A stretch of DNA of 64,000 bases from JACCXG01 sp963836735 (GTDB lineage: Bacteria; Acidobacteriota; Vicinamibacteria; Vicinamibacterales; 2-12-FULL-66-21). Under the pieces are notes generated by a model. It was not told where the DNA came from. It was given only the letters and a program-made list of their open reading frames with translations, and searched no databases. A program made the position numbers and the translations under genes. The stretch is from contig CAWIKP010000025.1 in NCBI GenBank assembly GCA_963836735.1, forward strand, positions 1 through 64,000, in the 5' to 3' direction. Below are positions 26,890 through 35,450 of the stretch, one piece after another; the stretch's first letter is position 1; every line of letters starts with the position of its first letter.

Positions 26890-27124
26890 CCGCTCCAGGC
26901 TCGTCGCGTGCTTCACTTTTGGGTACTAGACGAATGAGGCTGGGGGAATATTGCAGGCACATAACCAACGAGCGCCAGCGTTCGCCCGGAACCGTCGATC
27001 GCCAGTCGCTGGTTGTTGGACCAGGACGATGCTATCGTCGTCGTCCTCCGGCACGGCCTTCGCTCTGCGACATCCGCACGTGGTCCCGGATTTCCGAGTG
27101 ACCAGCGTAGCGAAGGAGATGCCG

Positions 27125-27460
27125 ATGTCGCCGCAACCTCTTGCAACACGGCTAGAAAGGCTGGAACAACGCATGACCTCGCTCGAAGGATGGCCGGCTC
27201 GGGTCGAGGCGCTCGAATCGCAGATTGTGCAACTCCGCGAGGAGATGCACAGTGAGTTTTCTGCAGTGCGGATGGAATTGCGCGGCGAAATCAGGCAGGT
27301 CCGCGACGAGCTCCGCGGAGAGATCAAGGCGATGGGGAATCGGCTCGAAGCGGCCGTCCAGGAGGCGTGGGATCACTCACGCGCGATGTTCGAGGAAGTC
27401 CTCGAGCGGATCGCCAGGATCGGGGAAGGGTCCAGCCGCCGTCCGCGCCGGAAGTCCTGA
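27125..27460 (+). CDS. Coiled-coil protein of unknown function
   Basis: The 111-residue product is almost entirely heptad-patterned helix: LATRLERLEQRMTSLE, VEALESQIVQLREEMHSEF, VRMELRGEIRQVRDEL, RGEIKAMGNRLEAAVQEA, and a final basic tail. GAAGGAG six bases upstream favours ATG 27125 over 27119. It would form a parallel or antiparallel dimer or a bundle in the cytoplasm; no catalytic or DNA-binding feature is visible. A damaged copy of its middle part lies about 2 kb downstream (29257-29295), suggesting that this gene has been duplicated. It precedes the FAD oxidoreductase gene by about 90 bases. Confidence 0.65.
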   Translation: MSPQPLATRLERLEQRMTSLEGWPARVEALESQIVQLREEMHSEFSAVRMELRGEIRQVRDELRGEIKAMGNRLEAAVQEAWDHSRAMFEEVLERIARIGEGSSRRPRRKS

Positions 27461-27546
27461 GTACTCTCCCTCCCGACGGATGGGCCATTCCCAAGTGTGG
27501 CGCCCCTGCTGGCGCACAGTCTCGGTCGGCGATAATCTGCGGCGCT

Positions 27547-28959
27547 ATGGTGGTACTCGTTCTCGGCGCCGGCATCTGTGGCCTGGGCACGGCCCTGCTC
27601 CTTGCCCGAGACGGCCACGACGTCACCATCCTCGAGCGTGATCCCGGTCCGGTCCCCGACTCGCCTCAGGCCGCGTGGGACGGCTGGACGCGCAAGGGCG
27701 TTGCGCAGTTCCGCCAGCCTCACAATTTCATGCCCGGGATGCGCGAGGTGCTCGAGGCCGAGCTTCCCGACGTGCAGGAGGCGCTCGGTCAGGCCGGCGC
27801 CTGCCGATACGACCTGGTCCAGCCCCTGCCGCCTGCATTCACCGACCGGTCACCCCGCCCCATCGATGACAAGTTATGGACGCTCTCGGCACGCCGCCCT
27901 GTCGCGGAGTGGGTGTTCGCCACGGTCGCGCAGAACGAGCCGCGGCTGACGATCCGCCATGGTGTGCAGGTTAAGGAGTTGCTCGCAGGTCCATCCGCGG
28001 TCCCTGGAACGCCGCACGTCGCGGGTGTCCGCACAGCGGCCGGCGAGGATCTGCACGCGGATCTCATCGTCGACGCGACCGGCCGGCAATCGCCGGGCGG
28101 GCGCTGGCTGACCGCGCTCGGCGCCCGGCCGGTCTACGAAGAACAGGCGGACTCGGGCTTCACCTACTACACGCGGTACTTCGCCGGGAACCAACCCGTG
28201 CGCAAAGCTCCCGGGCTCACGGCGATCGGATCGATCTCGGTGCTCACGCTGCCGGGAGACAACGCCACGTGGTCGGTCACGATCTTCACCGCCACCGGCG
28301 ATCGACCGCTGAAAACCCTGCGCCACGAAGAGAAGCTGACGAACGTCATTCGCGCATGCCCGCTTCACGCGCACTGGCTCGACGGCGAGCCGATCACCCC
28401 CGTATTCGCCATGAGCGGCATCGTCGATCAGTACCGGCGTTTCGTCGTTGACGGCACTCCGGTGGCGACCGGCTTCGTGGCGGTCGCCGATGCCTGGGCC
28501 TGCACGAATCCGTCGGCCGGCCGTGGCCTCACCGTCGGCTTCAAGCACGCGGTCCGGCTGCGCAACGTGCTGCGCAACGGCGCCGACGACCCACGCGCGC
28601 TGGCTGAAGACTTTCACGACGTCACCGAGGCGGAGATCGCGCCTTGGTACCACGCCCAGATCGCCACCGATCGCGCGCGCTTCGCCGACATGGAAGCGAT
28701 TCGCGAGGGCCGCCAGCCGCAGCCGCCGGCTGACGAGCTGACCCGCTCAATCCGGTCGCTGCTGACGACCATGGGCGCCGACGCCGACCTGTTTCGCGCC
28801 GGCCTCGAGTACATCGGCACGCTGACGCCGGTTCAGGAGATTCTGAAGCGGCCGGCGATCCTGGAGAAGATCAGGGCCGCCCAGGAGGCGATGAAAGGCG
28901 CACCGCCGATCGCGATACCGGGGCCGAGCCGAGCGCAGCTGATGGAGCTGGTAGGGTAA
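27547..28959 (+). CDS. FAD-dependent oxidoreductase (monooxygenase/halogenase-like)
   Basis: The 470-residue protein begins directly with the Rossmann dinucleotide fold VLVLGAGICGLGTALLLA (G-x-G-x-x-G), followed by the acidic ribose-binding residue in VTILERDP. DLIVDATGRQSPGGRW and the second FAD motif VAVADAWACTNPSAGRGL (a GD-like segment with SxGRG) are in the positions seen in aromatic-ring hydroxylase and tryptophan-halogenase relatives. No halogenase-specific WxWxIP motif was seen, so an oxygenase or dehydrogenase acting on a small molecule is more likely. The start is ATG 27547, without a clear ribosome-binding site. It is monocistronic. Confidence 0.8.
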   Translation: MVVLVLGAGICGLGTALLLARDGHDVTILERDPGPVPDSPQAAWDGWTRKGVAQFRQPHNFMPGMREVLEAELPDVQEALGQAGACRYDLVQPLPPAFTDRSPRPIDDKLWTLSARRPVAEWVFATVAQNEPRLTIRHGVQVKELLAGPSAVPGTPHVAGVRTAAGEDLHADLIVDATGRQSPGGRWLTALGARPVYEEQADSGFTYYTRYFAGNQPVRKAPGLTAIGSISVLTLPGDNATWSVTIFTATGDRPLKTLRHEEKLTNVIRACPLHAHWLDGEPITPVFAMSGIVDQYRRFVVDGTPVATGFVAVADAWACTNPSAGRGLTVGFKHAVRLRNVLRNGADDPRALAEDFHDVTEAEIAPWYHAQIATDRARFADMEAIREGRQPQPPADELTRSIRSLLTTMGADADLFRAGLEYIGTLTPVQEILKRPAILEKIRAAQEAMKGAPPIAIPGPSRAQLMELVG

Positions 28960-28980
28960 GCCAAGACCATCCTTGGCTGT

Positions 28981-29004
28981 GTGGCTTTCGCCTTCAGGCG
29001 GAAG
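28981..29004. repeat. Palindromic repeat, one unit (family 1)
   Basis: CTTTCGCC-TTCA-GGCGGAAG forms an eight-base stem with one mismatch. It is the reverse complement of the perfect CTTCCGCC-TGAA-GGCGGAAG units at 38757 and 44880, including the neighbouring GTGGC. It lies between the FAD gene and a convergent small gene and supplies the stop codon of that small gene. Confidence 0.75.
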
Positions 29005-29236
29005 GAATCCCAGCTTCGCCCAGACGGTTGGTTATTCGCGCCGTGCGGCTGCCGAAGACGGATATGGCCGCAGGGATGGTGGTCGCCGCGCCAATCGCGA
29101 CGAGCGTCAATCCGATTCTCTTCCGGCGGGCTTTCGGAATACGGTCCGCCAGCAGAAGGGCGGCACCGAACGCAAGAGCTGCCCGGGTGCCGACCACAAA
29201 TACAAGTAACGGTGGACTCAGCTGAAGCTCGCGCAT
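28994..29236 (-). CDS. Small two-helix membrane protein
   Basis: The 80-residue product has two hydrophobic helices (PPLLVFVVGTRAALAFGAAL and IGLTLVAIGAATTIPAAISV) separated by a basic turn (DRIPKARRKR), fitting a helical hairpin in the inner membrane. GAGGTG seven bases upstream supports ATG 29236. The last codons and stop (IPSA then TGA) fall inside a dispersed palindromic repeat, so the original C-terminus may have been altered by the repeat. The function is not known; proteins like this are common single genes in Acidobacteria. Confidence 0.6.
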   Translation of the reverse strand: MRELQLSPPLLVFVVGTRAALAFGAALLLADRIPKARRKRIGLTLVAIGAATTIPAAISVFGSRTARITNRLGEAGIPSA

Positions 29237-29256
29237 TTCGTCACCTCTTGCAGCTT

Positions 29257-29295
29257 CGAATCACAGATTGTGCCACTCCGCGAGGCAATGCACAG
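29257..29295 (+). pseudogene. Relict fragment of the coiled-coil gene
   Basis: These 39 bases match 27214-27252 of the coiled-coil gene with four mismatches and keep its reading frame (FESQIVPLREAMHS against LESQIVQLREEMHS). Flanking sequence does not match, apart from a short CCTCTTGCA. There is no start, stop or ribosome-binding site in context, so it is a remnant, not a gene. Confidence 0.7.
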
Positions 29296-29304
29296 CGCCC
29301 GGGA

Positions 29305-30588
29305 CTATCCCCACCAGGTTTCGCCGGGCGGCAGGTGTGCGCGTACGACGTCCGGGTTCAGTTCGATTCCGAGTCCGGGCTTCTCGGTGACCTGGATGAA
29401 GCCATCCTTTATGTATGGGCCGTCGAGCAGGAGGACCTGATCCATCCAGCCGCCCTCGCCGGTAATCGTCTCGAGCGCAACGTAATCGCGGATCGAGGCG
29501 GCCCACTGGGCGGACGCGTACGTGCAGACCTGGCTCCCCGTATTGTGATTGGCCATTGGCAGGCCGAACACGTGGGCCATGTCCGCGATGCGTTTCGTCT
29601 CGAGAAAACCCCCGGCGTTTCGCAGGTCGGGATGCAGGATGTCGCAGCCTTGATTCAGGATGAAGTCCTTGAAGCCCTCGCGGCGGGTCAGGTTCTCTCC
29701 CATGCAGATCGGCACCTTCGATGCCGCGCACAGGCGCTGCCATGACTCGGAATAGTCAACTGGCAGCGGATCCTCGAGCCACACGGGTTTGATCGGCTCC
29801 ACGGCGTCCGCGATCTGCATCGCGGTCCTGAGGTCGTATTCCCAGTGGCAGTGCACCATCAGATCGTGATCCCACCCGAGCGCATCCCGGCAGTTTTCGA
29901 ATCCCTTCTGCACGGCAATCAGCTCTCTCGTGGTCAGGACGCGATTGGATGGGTCGCGTGCCCGGTCGGTCGCGGGATCGCTGTGAGGGAACCCGAACTT
30001 GTGGCAGGTGAAGCCGCTCGGGTGCGCCTTGACTTTGGCTGCCCAATCGGCGACCGACGGCTTGTCGAGCATGTTCTTCGGCGCCGCATGGTCGTAGACG
30101 CGGACCTTGTCACGAAACCTGCCGCCTAGCAGCGTCGACGTCGGCACGTCGAGGATCTTCCCCGCGAGATCCCACAACGCCATTTCGATGCCGCTGACGG
30201 CGCGCATCAGATTGTGCGCCGAGCCGTCAGTGCGAGTACCGCTCAAGCTGAACGTGCCCTCGCCCATCTGTGTGTACAGCGCATCGATCTCCAGCGGATC
30301 CTTGCCCACCAGCCACGGCTTCAGCGAGAGCACCTGCTCTTTCACACCGACGCCTGGCGATCCATACGCCTCGGCGATGCCGTGGTGACCAGACTCCGCG
30401 GTGATCTTGACGAGCGTGTAGGTGCGCCCTGGCCCCTGCAGCATCATCACCTGAAGGTCCCGGATCTTCGTACGTCTCCTCTGCGCAGCCGCAACCTGGT
30501 CGACGAACGGCCAAGCCGCCGCCACGAACGGCCCGGCAGCGACGCCCCGCAGAAACTGCCGGCGCGAACAATCGTGGAACGAGATCAA
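29305..30588 (-). CDS. Tat-exported enolase-superfamily enzyme (acid-sugar dehydratase-like)
   Basis: The 427-residue protein has a twin-arginine signal (CSRRQFLRGVAAGPFVAAAW) and a mandelate-racemase/muconate-lactonizing fold. The capping domain is followed by the barrel metal ligands: Asp and His in HDLMVHCHWEYD, Glu in WLEDPLP and Glu in CMGENLTRREG. The later IADMAHVFGLPMANHNTGS carries a likely catalytic His. The His after the first ligand (H-x-H) is seen in galactonate and gluconate dehydratase relatives, so a sugar-acid substrate is likely. The start is taken as TTG 30588, which overlaps the previous stop (TTGA) with GGAG about ten bases upstream, giving translational coupling. Periplasmic location is unusual for this superfamily. 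Confidence 0.85.
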   Translation of the reverse strand: MISFHDCSRRQFLRGVAAGPFVAAAWPFVDQVAAAQRRRTKIRDLQVMMLQGPGRTYTLVKITAESGHHGIAEAYGSPGVGVKEQVLSLKPWLVGKDPLEIDALYTQMGEGTFSLSGTRTDGSAHNLMRAVSGIEMALWDLAGKILDVPTSTLLGGRFRDKVRVYDHAAPKNMLDKPSVADWAAKVKAHPSGFTCHKFGFPHSDPATDRARDPSNRVLTTRELIAVQKGFENCRDALGWDHDLMVHCHWEYDLRTAMQIADAVEPIKPVWLEDPLPVDYSESWQRLCAASKVPICMGENLTRREGFKDFILNQGCDILHPDLRNAGGFLETKRIADMAHVFGLPMANHNTGSQVCTYASAQWAASIRDYVALETITGEGGWMDQVLLLDGPYIKDGFIQVTEKPGLGIELNPDVVRAHLPPGETWWG

Positions 30589-31361
30589 CGTCGTTGCTCC
30601 AGCTGGCTCATAGTCGTTTTGGCCTTGATGGCTCGCAACCACATCATCCGAATGATGGAGCTGCCGGGATAGATGACACGCCAGTAGGCCGCAAAACGCC
30701 GGCGAATCGTCGCATCGGTTGCGAACACGCGCGTCTCCGTCGTCAGCCGCGTCCGAGTCGATCCAATGGATTGCAGCCGAAAATTCATGACAGCGATGGC
30801 AAAGCCCGGCGAGTGAATCGCGGTGAATGTCGCGGCCGTAATCTGGGGCGGTGGGTTCGCCCTTGCGGCCTTCGGCGCCGCCACAAACGTGCCGAGGACC
30901 ATTTCACTCGGTGGCTCATCCGCGAGGAGATAGAAGCCACTGCTCAGCGCAACCTCGCAGAACGGCTTGTCGCCTGGGGGATTGAGAATGCTGTCAGGCC
31001 TTGGCTGTCCGAAGCGCCGAATGAATGTGAGCGTCCGTAGTAGCGCGATCTCGTTCACGGTGACGGCACAAATGGTGCGGTAGATCCGTTCTGGGGAGGC
31101 CTCGATGGTGGTCTCGTGCACTTCGCTGAATTGGTAGATGGGAACGATCTGGTCGAGCCGGCTGACCGGCGATGCCACGCGAGTCTCGTGCGCGGGCCAT
31201 ACCAGCGTGCCGACGCCGACGGCAAAGGCGAGAAGCCAAGCGACGAAGGCTCGACGCCGCGTACGCAGTCCGAGCCATGAAATGGGGCGGATAAGTGCGA
31301 GCGCGGCAACGGCGGCGACAAGGCCGAATGCGTACAGAAGGATCGACAGCAAGGCGCCCAT
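30585..31361 (-). CDS. Membrane-anchored SRPBCC-like protein
   Basis: The 258-residue product has two N-terminal membrane helices (LLSILLYAFGLVAAVAALAL and FVAWLLAFAVGVGTLVW). A soluble domain with helix-grip features follows: EVHETTIEASPERIYRTI, then TFTAIHSPGFAIAVMNFRLQ and RTRLTTETRVFATD, as in polyketide cyclase/SRPBCC relatives that bind a hydrophobic ligand. The domain probably lies outside the cytoplasm. It directly precedes, and overlaps by four bases, the Tat-exported enolase-like gene, so the two are one transcription unit. No catalytic residues can be assigned. The ligand is unknown. Confidence 0.7.
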   Translation of the reverse strand: MGALLSILLYAFGLVAAVAALALIRPISWLGLRTRRRAFVAWLLAFAVGVGTLVWPAHETRVASPVSRLDQIVPIYQFSEVHETTIEASPERIYRTICAVTVNEIALLRTLTFIRRFGQPRPDSILNPPGDKPFCEVALSSGFYLLADEPPSEMVLGTFVAAPKAARANPPPQITAATFTAIHSPGFAIAVMNFRLQSIGSTRTRLTTETRVFATDATIRRRFAAYWRVIYPGSSIIRMMWLRAIKAKTTMSQLEQRR

Positions 31362-31434
31362 TCTAATTAGCGGCTCGTCTTAAAGATCGGGTCGCGCTGT
31401 CGCCCCCGAGGGAAGCAGGTACAATGGGGGCTGC

Positions 31435-31497
31435 TTTCCTGAGCGCCTCCCGGTGTGCTGCCCTCACTAAAGCGTGAGAGGAGCACGTGTGAGGAAA
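31435..31497. ncRNA. Candidate structured RNA or leader (nested stem-loop)
   Basis: GTGCT/AGCAC (31455-31459 with 31482-31486) and CTCAC/GTGAG (31463-31467 with 31474-31478) form two helices separated by a symmetric 3x3 internal loop and closed by a TAAAGC loop. TTTCCT/AGGAAA (31435-31440 with 31492-31497) adds an outer pair. This ordered nesting in a long intergenic region resembles a folded RNA or riboregulator, but I do not recognise a known class. The strand is undetermined because perfect pairing reads the same on both. Confidence 0.35.
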
Positions 31498-31555
31498 CCA
31501 AAGGCCCAGTCGGCGACCCCCTGTCGAAAACGAAGACTATCCGAGCTGCGAGACC

Positions 31556-31744
31556 ATGCTGTGGCAGATCGGCCAGTGGCACTGCGATTACTGGCGCCCT
31601 GCAGGCCAATGGCGTCGAGGCTCGCTGCGATTGTTCCGGAATGATCGCCTGGTCAGGACCGCGGCCTTCGGATTGGTCGCGAACGAGCAGTCGACCGCGT
31701 GGCGACTGTCAGTCCAGCAAAAGCCCGACAACGACCCGCGGTGA
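31556..31744 (+). CDS. Short Trp-rich ORF, possible protein
   Basis: A 62-residue frame begins MLWQIGQWHCDYWRPAGQW and continues with strand-like segments (GSLRLFRNDRLVRTAAFGL), then AWRLSVQQK and a polar tail. The pattern looks more protein-like than a typical high-GC chance frame, and it follows a structured segment, but the ribosome-binding site is weak. No family is recognised. Confidence 0.3.
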   Translation: MLWQIGQWHCDYWRPAGQWRRGSLRLFRNDRLVRTAAFGLVANEQSTAWRLSVQQKPDNDPR

Positions 31745-31988
31745 CTGCGGGGAGCTGCTGCCCGACCTCGAGTGCCCCGATCGGCGAAGTCAAGCCGCAG
31801 GTGCACCTGAAGAAAAATCTTGTCCGCTAATGGACGGCCTGGCGTTAGGATCCAGCCGTTTCCCTGAGTGAACGACTCCTCCGGCCCGCTGCCTCGCGCG
31901 GCGGATCGGGAGACGTCGCCCGAACGTCACACGCGCCCATCAGACTTTCGGCCACCGGTTTGTCGAAGGACATCACGGAGGCAGACAC

Positions 31989-34900
31989 ATGGTGAGACGA
32001 CACGCGCTTTGTACGCTTCTGGCTGTATGGCTGTGCGCCTTGCCGGCTGCGGCATTCGCCCAGCAGGAGACGGCGACCATCGCGGGCACCGTGACGGATG
32101 CGACGGGTGCCGTCGTGCCGCATGCGGTCGTGATCGTGACGAACGTTCAGACCGGCATCAGCGTGAGAACGGAAGCGAGCGATGCCGGCACCTACGTGGT
32201 TCCCAGCCTCCGGCCTGGCGACTATTCGATCGCGGTGGAGAGCAAAGGCTTTCAGAAAACGGTCCGGACCGGCGTCAACCTGCAGGTCGCCCAGGTCGCC
32301 CGCATCGACGTCACGCTGCAGACAGGCGCGCTCAGCGAGTCGGTCGAGGTGGTCGCGGCCACGCCGCTGCTCGACACGCTGACCTCGTCACGCGGATCGG
32401 TGATCGACCAGAAGAAGATCGTCGAGCTGCCGCTCAACGGCCGCGACTACAACCAGCTGGCGCTGCTCTCGCCCGGGGTCCTGCCGGGCACTCCGCGTCT
32501 GGCCAGCGTGAATTTCAAGGGCGTGCTCAACGTGAACGGGAACCGCACCTTCAACAACGTGTTCCTGCTCGACGGTGTGGACAACATCTCCTACTCCAAC
32601 TCGTTCCGCGGCGAGAACGTCCAGCTGGTGCAGCCCTCGATCGAAGCCCTGCAGGAATTCAAGATTCAGACGAACGCCTATTCTGCTGAATTCGGGCGCA
32701 GTTCCGGAGCCGTGGTCAACGCGACGATCAAGTCCGGCACCAACACCATCCGCGGCAGCGTGTACGAGTTCCTGCGCAACGACCATCTCGATGCGAACAA
32801 CTTCTTCTCGAACGCGCTCGGCGCGCCCAAGCCGAAGCGGGAGCGGAACCAGTTCGGCGGCGCAGCCGGCGGCCCGCTCGTGAAGAACCGGACGTTCTGG
32901 TTCGGCGACTACGAAGGCCTGCGCGATCTCGAAGGCGTGCCGCGCGTCCGCCAGGTGCCGACAGCGGCCGAGAAAGCCGGGCTGTTCAGCGCGGCGGTCT
33001 TCGATCCGTTTGCCGCCGGACGGCCCGAGTTCAGCCGCAACGCGCAGGGGCAGTGGGTGATTCCGCGCGAGCGCTGGGACCCGGTCGGCGCGGCGATCGT
33101 CGCGCTGATCCCGGATCCGAATGTCGCCGAACTCGACGATCTACGCCTCGACGCCGGTCACCGACACACGGCACGGATCAGTTCGACGTTCGCCTCGATC
33201 ATCAGGTCTCCCCCAACATGACGCTGTTCGGGCGCTACAGCTTCGTCGACACCCTGACGTTCCGTCCGGCGCCGCTGACCGGCCTGGGGGAAGGCTCGTT
33301 CAACGACGCGTTCGGCGCGAACGACATGCGATCGCAGGGGCTGGCGCATCGGCCTGACCTGGACGGTCTCGCCGACCCTCGTCGGGGACATCCGCTTCGG
33401 GTACTCGCAGGGCGACTACTACACGACCCCGCCCAACTACGGCGTCGACGGTCCGGCGCAGATCGGCCTCAAGAACGTGCCCGAGCGATCCGGCGATCAT
33501 GGGCGGCGTGCCGAAGGTCAACATGCAGGGGTTCGACGCGGTGGGCCGGCACACGTCGACGCCGCAGTTCCAGACCCCGCGGTCGTGGAATCCGCGCGCG
33601 ACGTTCAGCCTCAGCCGCGGCGCGCATTTCATCAAGTTCGGCGGCGAATTCCTCCACGTCCAGACCGGGATCAACGATCTCAACGCCACGATTGGCCGGA
33701 TGAACTTCGAGAACCGCTTCACCAACCGCGCCGTCGGCGATCTGCTGCTCGGCCTGCCCTCGCAGCTGGCCCTCACCAGCTACACCGTCATGGACCAGGG
33801 GCAGGACATGCAGTTCTACTTCGTCCAGGACGACTATCGCCTCTCGCCGAAGCTGACGGCGAACGTCGGCCTGCGCTACGAGTACGCCACGCCTCCGCGC
33901 GAACGCGACAATCAGTTCGCCAACTTCGATCCGGCGACCGGGACGATGATCTTCGCGAGCGACGGCGATGTGTTCGACCGCGCGCTGATTCATCCGGACC
34001 GGAACAACTTCGCGCCGCGGATCGGGTTCGCGTACAACCCGGCATCACGTTGGGTCGTGCGCGCCGGCTACGGCGTGTTCTACACCCACACGGTCCGGCA
34101 GGGGCGCGAGGGCCTGCTGGGATTCAACCCGCCGTACCTGGTGGACAACCTGCTGCAGACGGGCGTCACCGGCGCGGCGGCGATTGCCTCGGCCGCCCCC
34201 TTCCGCCTGGTCGACGGCTACCCGTCGGGGCTTCTCGATCCGACGACGCTGTCCCCGACCATCAGCCGGCGGGCGCAGGACGCGAACCAGCGGACGCCCT
34301 ACATCCAGCAGTACAACATCGGCGTCCAGTACCGAGCTCATGTCCGACATCGTGCTCGACGTGGCCTACGTCGGCAACAAGGGCACGAAGCTGAACGGTT
34401 TCCGCAATCTCAATCAGCGTGCGGTCATTACCAATCCGGACGGGTCGCAGATTGCGGGCGCCCGGCCCTATCCCGCCTTCGGCGACATCCAGTGGATGGA
34501 GAACCGCGTCAGCTCGACCTACAAATCACTCCAGCTGCGGCTGGAGAAACGATTCACCAACGGACTGACCGGAAACGTCAGCTACACGCTCGGTGAAGCG
34601 CTCAGCGGCGCGCCGGATCACATCTCGACGAGCGGCGGCGGCGCGGGCATCGACACCGGCGTCTTCCGTGAGCCGCAGGACGGCAACAACCTGCGCGCCG
34701 AGTACGGGCCGACCGAGTTCGACATCCGCCATCGCTTCGTCATGAGCTACATCTGGGAGCTGCCGTTCGGCCGGGGACGGCACTGGGGCAACAGCTGGAA
34801 TCGCGCGATGGATCTCGCCTTCGGCGGGTGGCAGGTGACCGGGATCCACGTCGTGCAGAGCGGCCTCGCGCTCACCGCAACGCTCAGCGGGGCGAACGTG

Positions 34901-35272
34901 GTCAATCTCGGGGGCGAGCGGCGCGCGCGTCCGAACCTGGTCGGCGATCCGGAACTGCCCGAATCCGAGCGCACGCTGGCACGCTGGTTCAACACCGACG
35001 CCTTCGCGGCATTCGCGGTACCGCAGGCCTTCGGCAACGCCGGCGTCGGGATCATGCGGGGACCGGGAGTCGCGAACTTCGACTTCACGCTGGCGAAGAA
35101 CTTCCAGGTCACGGACCGGCGGTCCTTCCAGTTCCGCACGGAGATCTTCAACGCGTTCAATCATCCGAACTTCGGGCCGCCGAACATCGCCCGCGACTCG
35201 AGCGGCTTCGGGCAGATCCTGTCGGCGGCTCCGGCCCGGATCGTTCAGTTCGGCGTGAAGTTCTATTTCTGA
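31989..35272 (+). pseudogene. Oar-like TonB-dependent receptor, frameshifted
   Basis: A protein of about 1,090 residues is assembled over at least four shifts (near 33140, 33350, 33490 and 34330). A signal peptide (MVRRHALCTLLAVWLCALPA) is followed by a CarboxypepD_reg domain (IAGTVTDATGAVVPHAVV), then the TonB-receptor plug (LPLNGRDYNQLALLSPG, FLLDGVDNISYSN, AYSAEFGRSSGAVVNATI). The barrel ends with NFDFTLAKNFQVTDRR, FNAFNHPNFGPPN and a terminal Phe (FGVKFYF). GGAGG seven bases before the ATG fixes the start. Such receptors take up large substrates such as oligosaccharides or proteins through the outer membrane with TonB energy. The substrate is unknown. The shifts cluster in the plug-barrel junction, possibly sequence errors. 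Confidence 0.88.
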
Positions 35273-35295
35273 GCGGTGGGGATGACACACAGATC

Positions 35296-35394
35296 GGTCG
35301 GGTCTAAAGACCCGACCCTGCAAGGCACCCAGAACCGTAGGGGCCGGTCTTTAGACCCGCCCAATCTTGTAGGGCCGGGTTTTCAGACCCGGCC
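35296..35394. repeat. Tandem palindromic repeat array (family 2)
   Basis: There are three units. The first is a perfect nine-base stem GGTCGGGTC-TAAA-GACCCGACC (35296-35317), the second an imperfect GGTC-TTTA-GACC-type stem (about 35338-35362) and the third an eight-base perfect stem GGCCGGGT-TTTCAG-ACCCGGCC (35373-35394). GTAGGG precedes the second and third. The array follows the TonB receptor stop and could terminate or stabilise its transcript. Confidence 0.75.
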
Positions 35395-35450
35395 GGTTTT
35401 CCAACGGGCTCACACATGAATCGCCATCGACGGAGCGGGAAGGAACGCGC

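Larger units (their letters stand above)
31362..31988. other. Long intergenic region with structured segment
   Basis: The 627 bases lie between divergent genes (SRPBCC-like leftward, TonB receptor rightward). They contain a nested stem-loop (31435-31497), a short Trp-rich frame (31556-31744) and, at 31977-31981, the GGAGG ribosome-binding site of the receptor gene. I see nothing else I can name. Confidence 0.5.
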
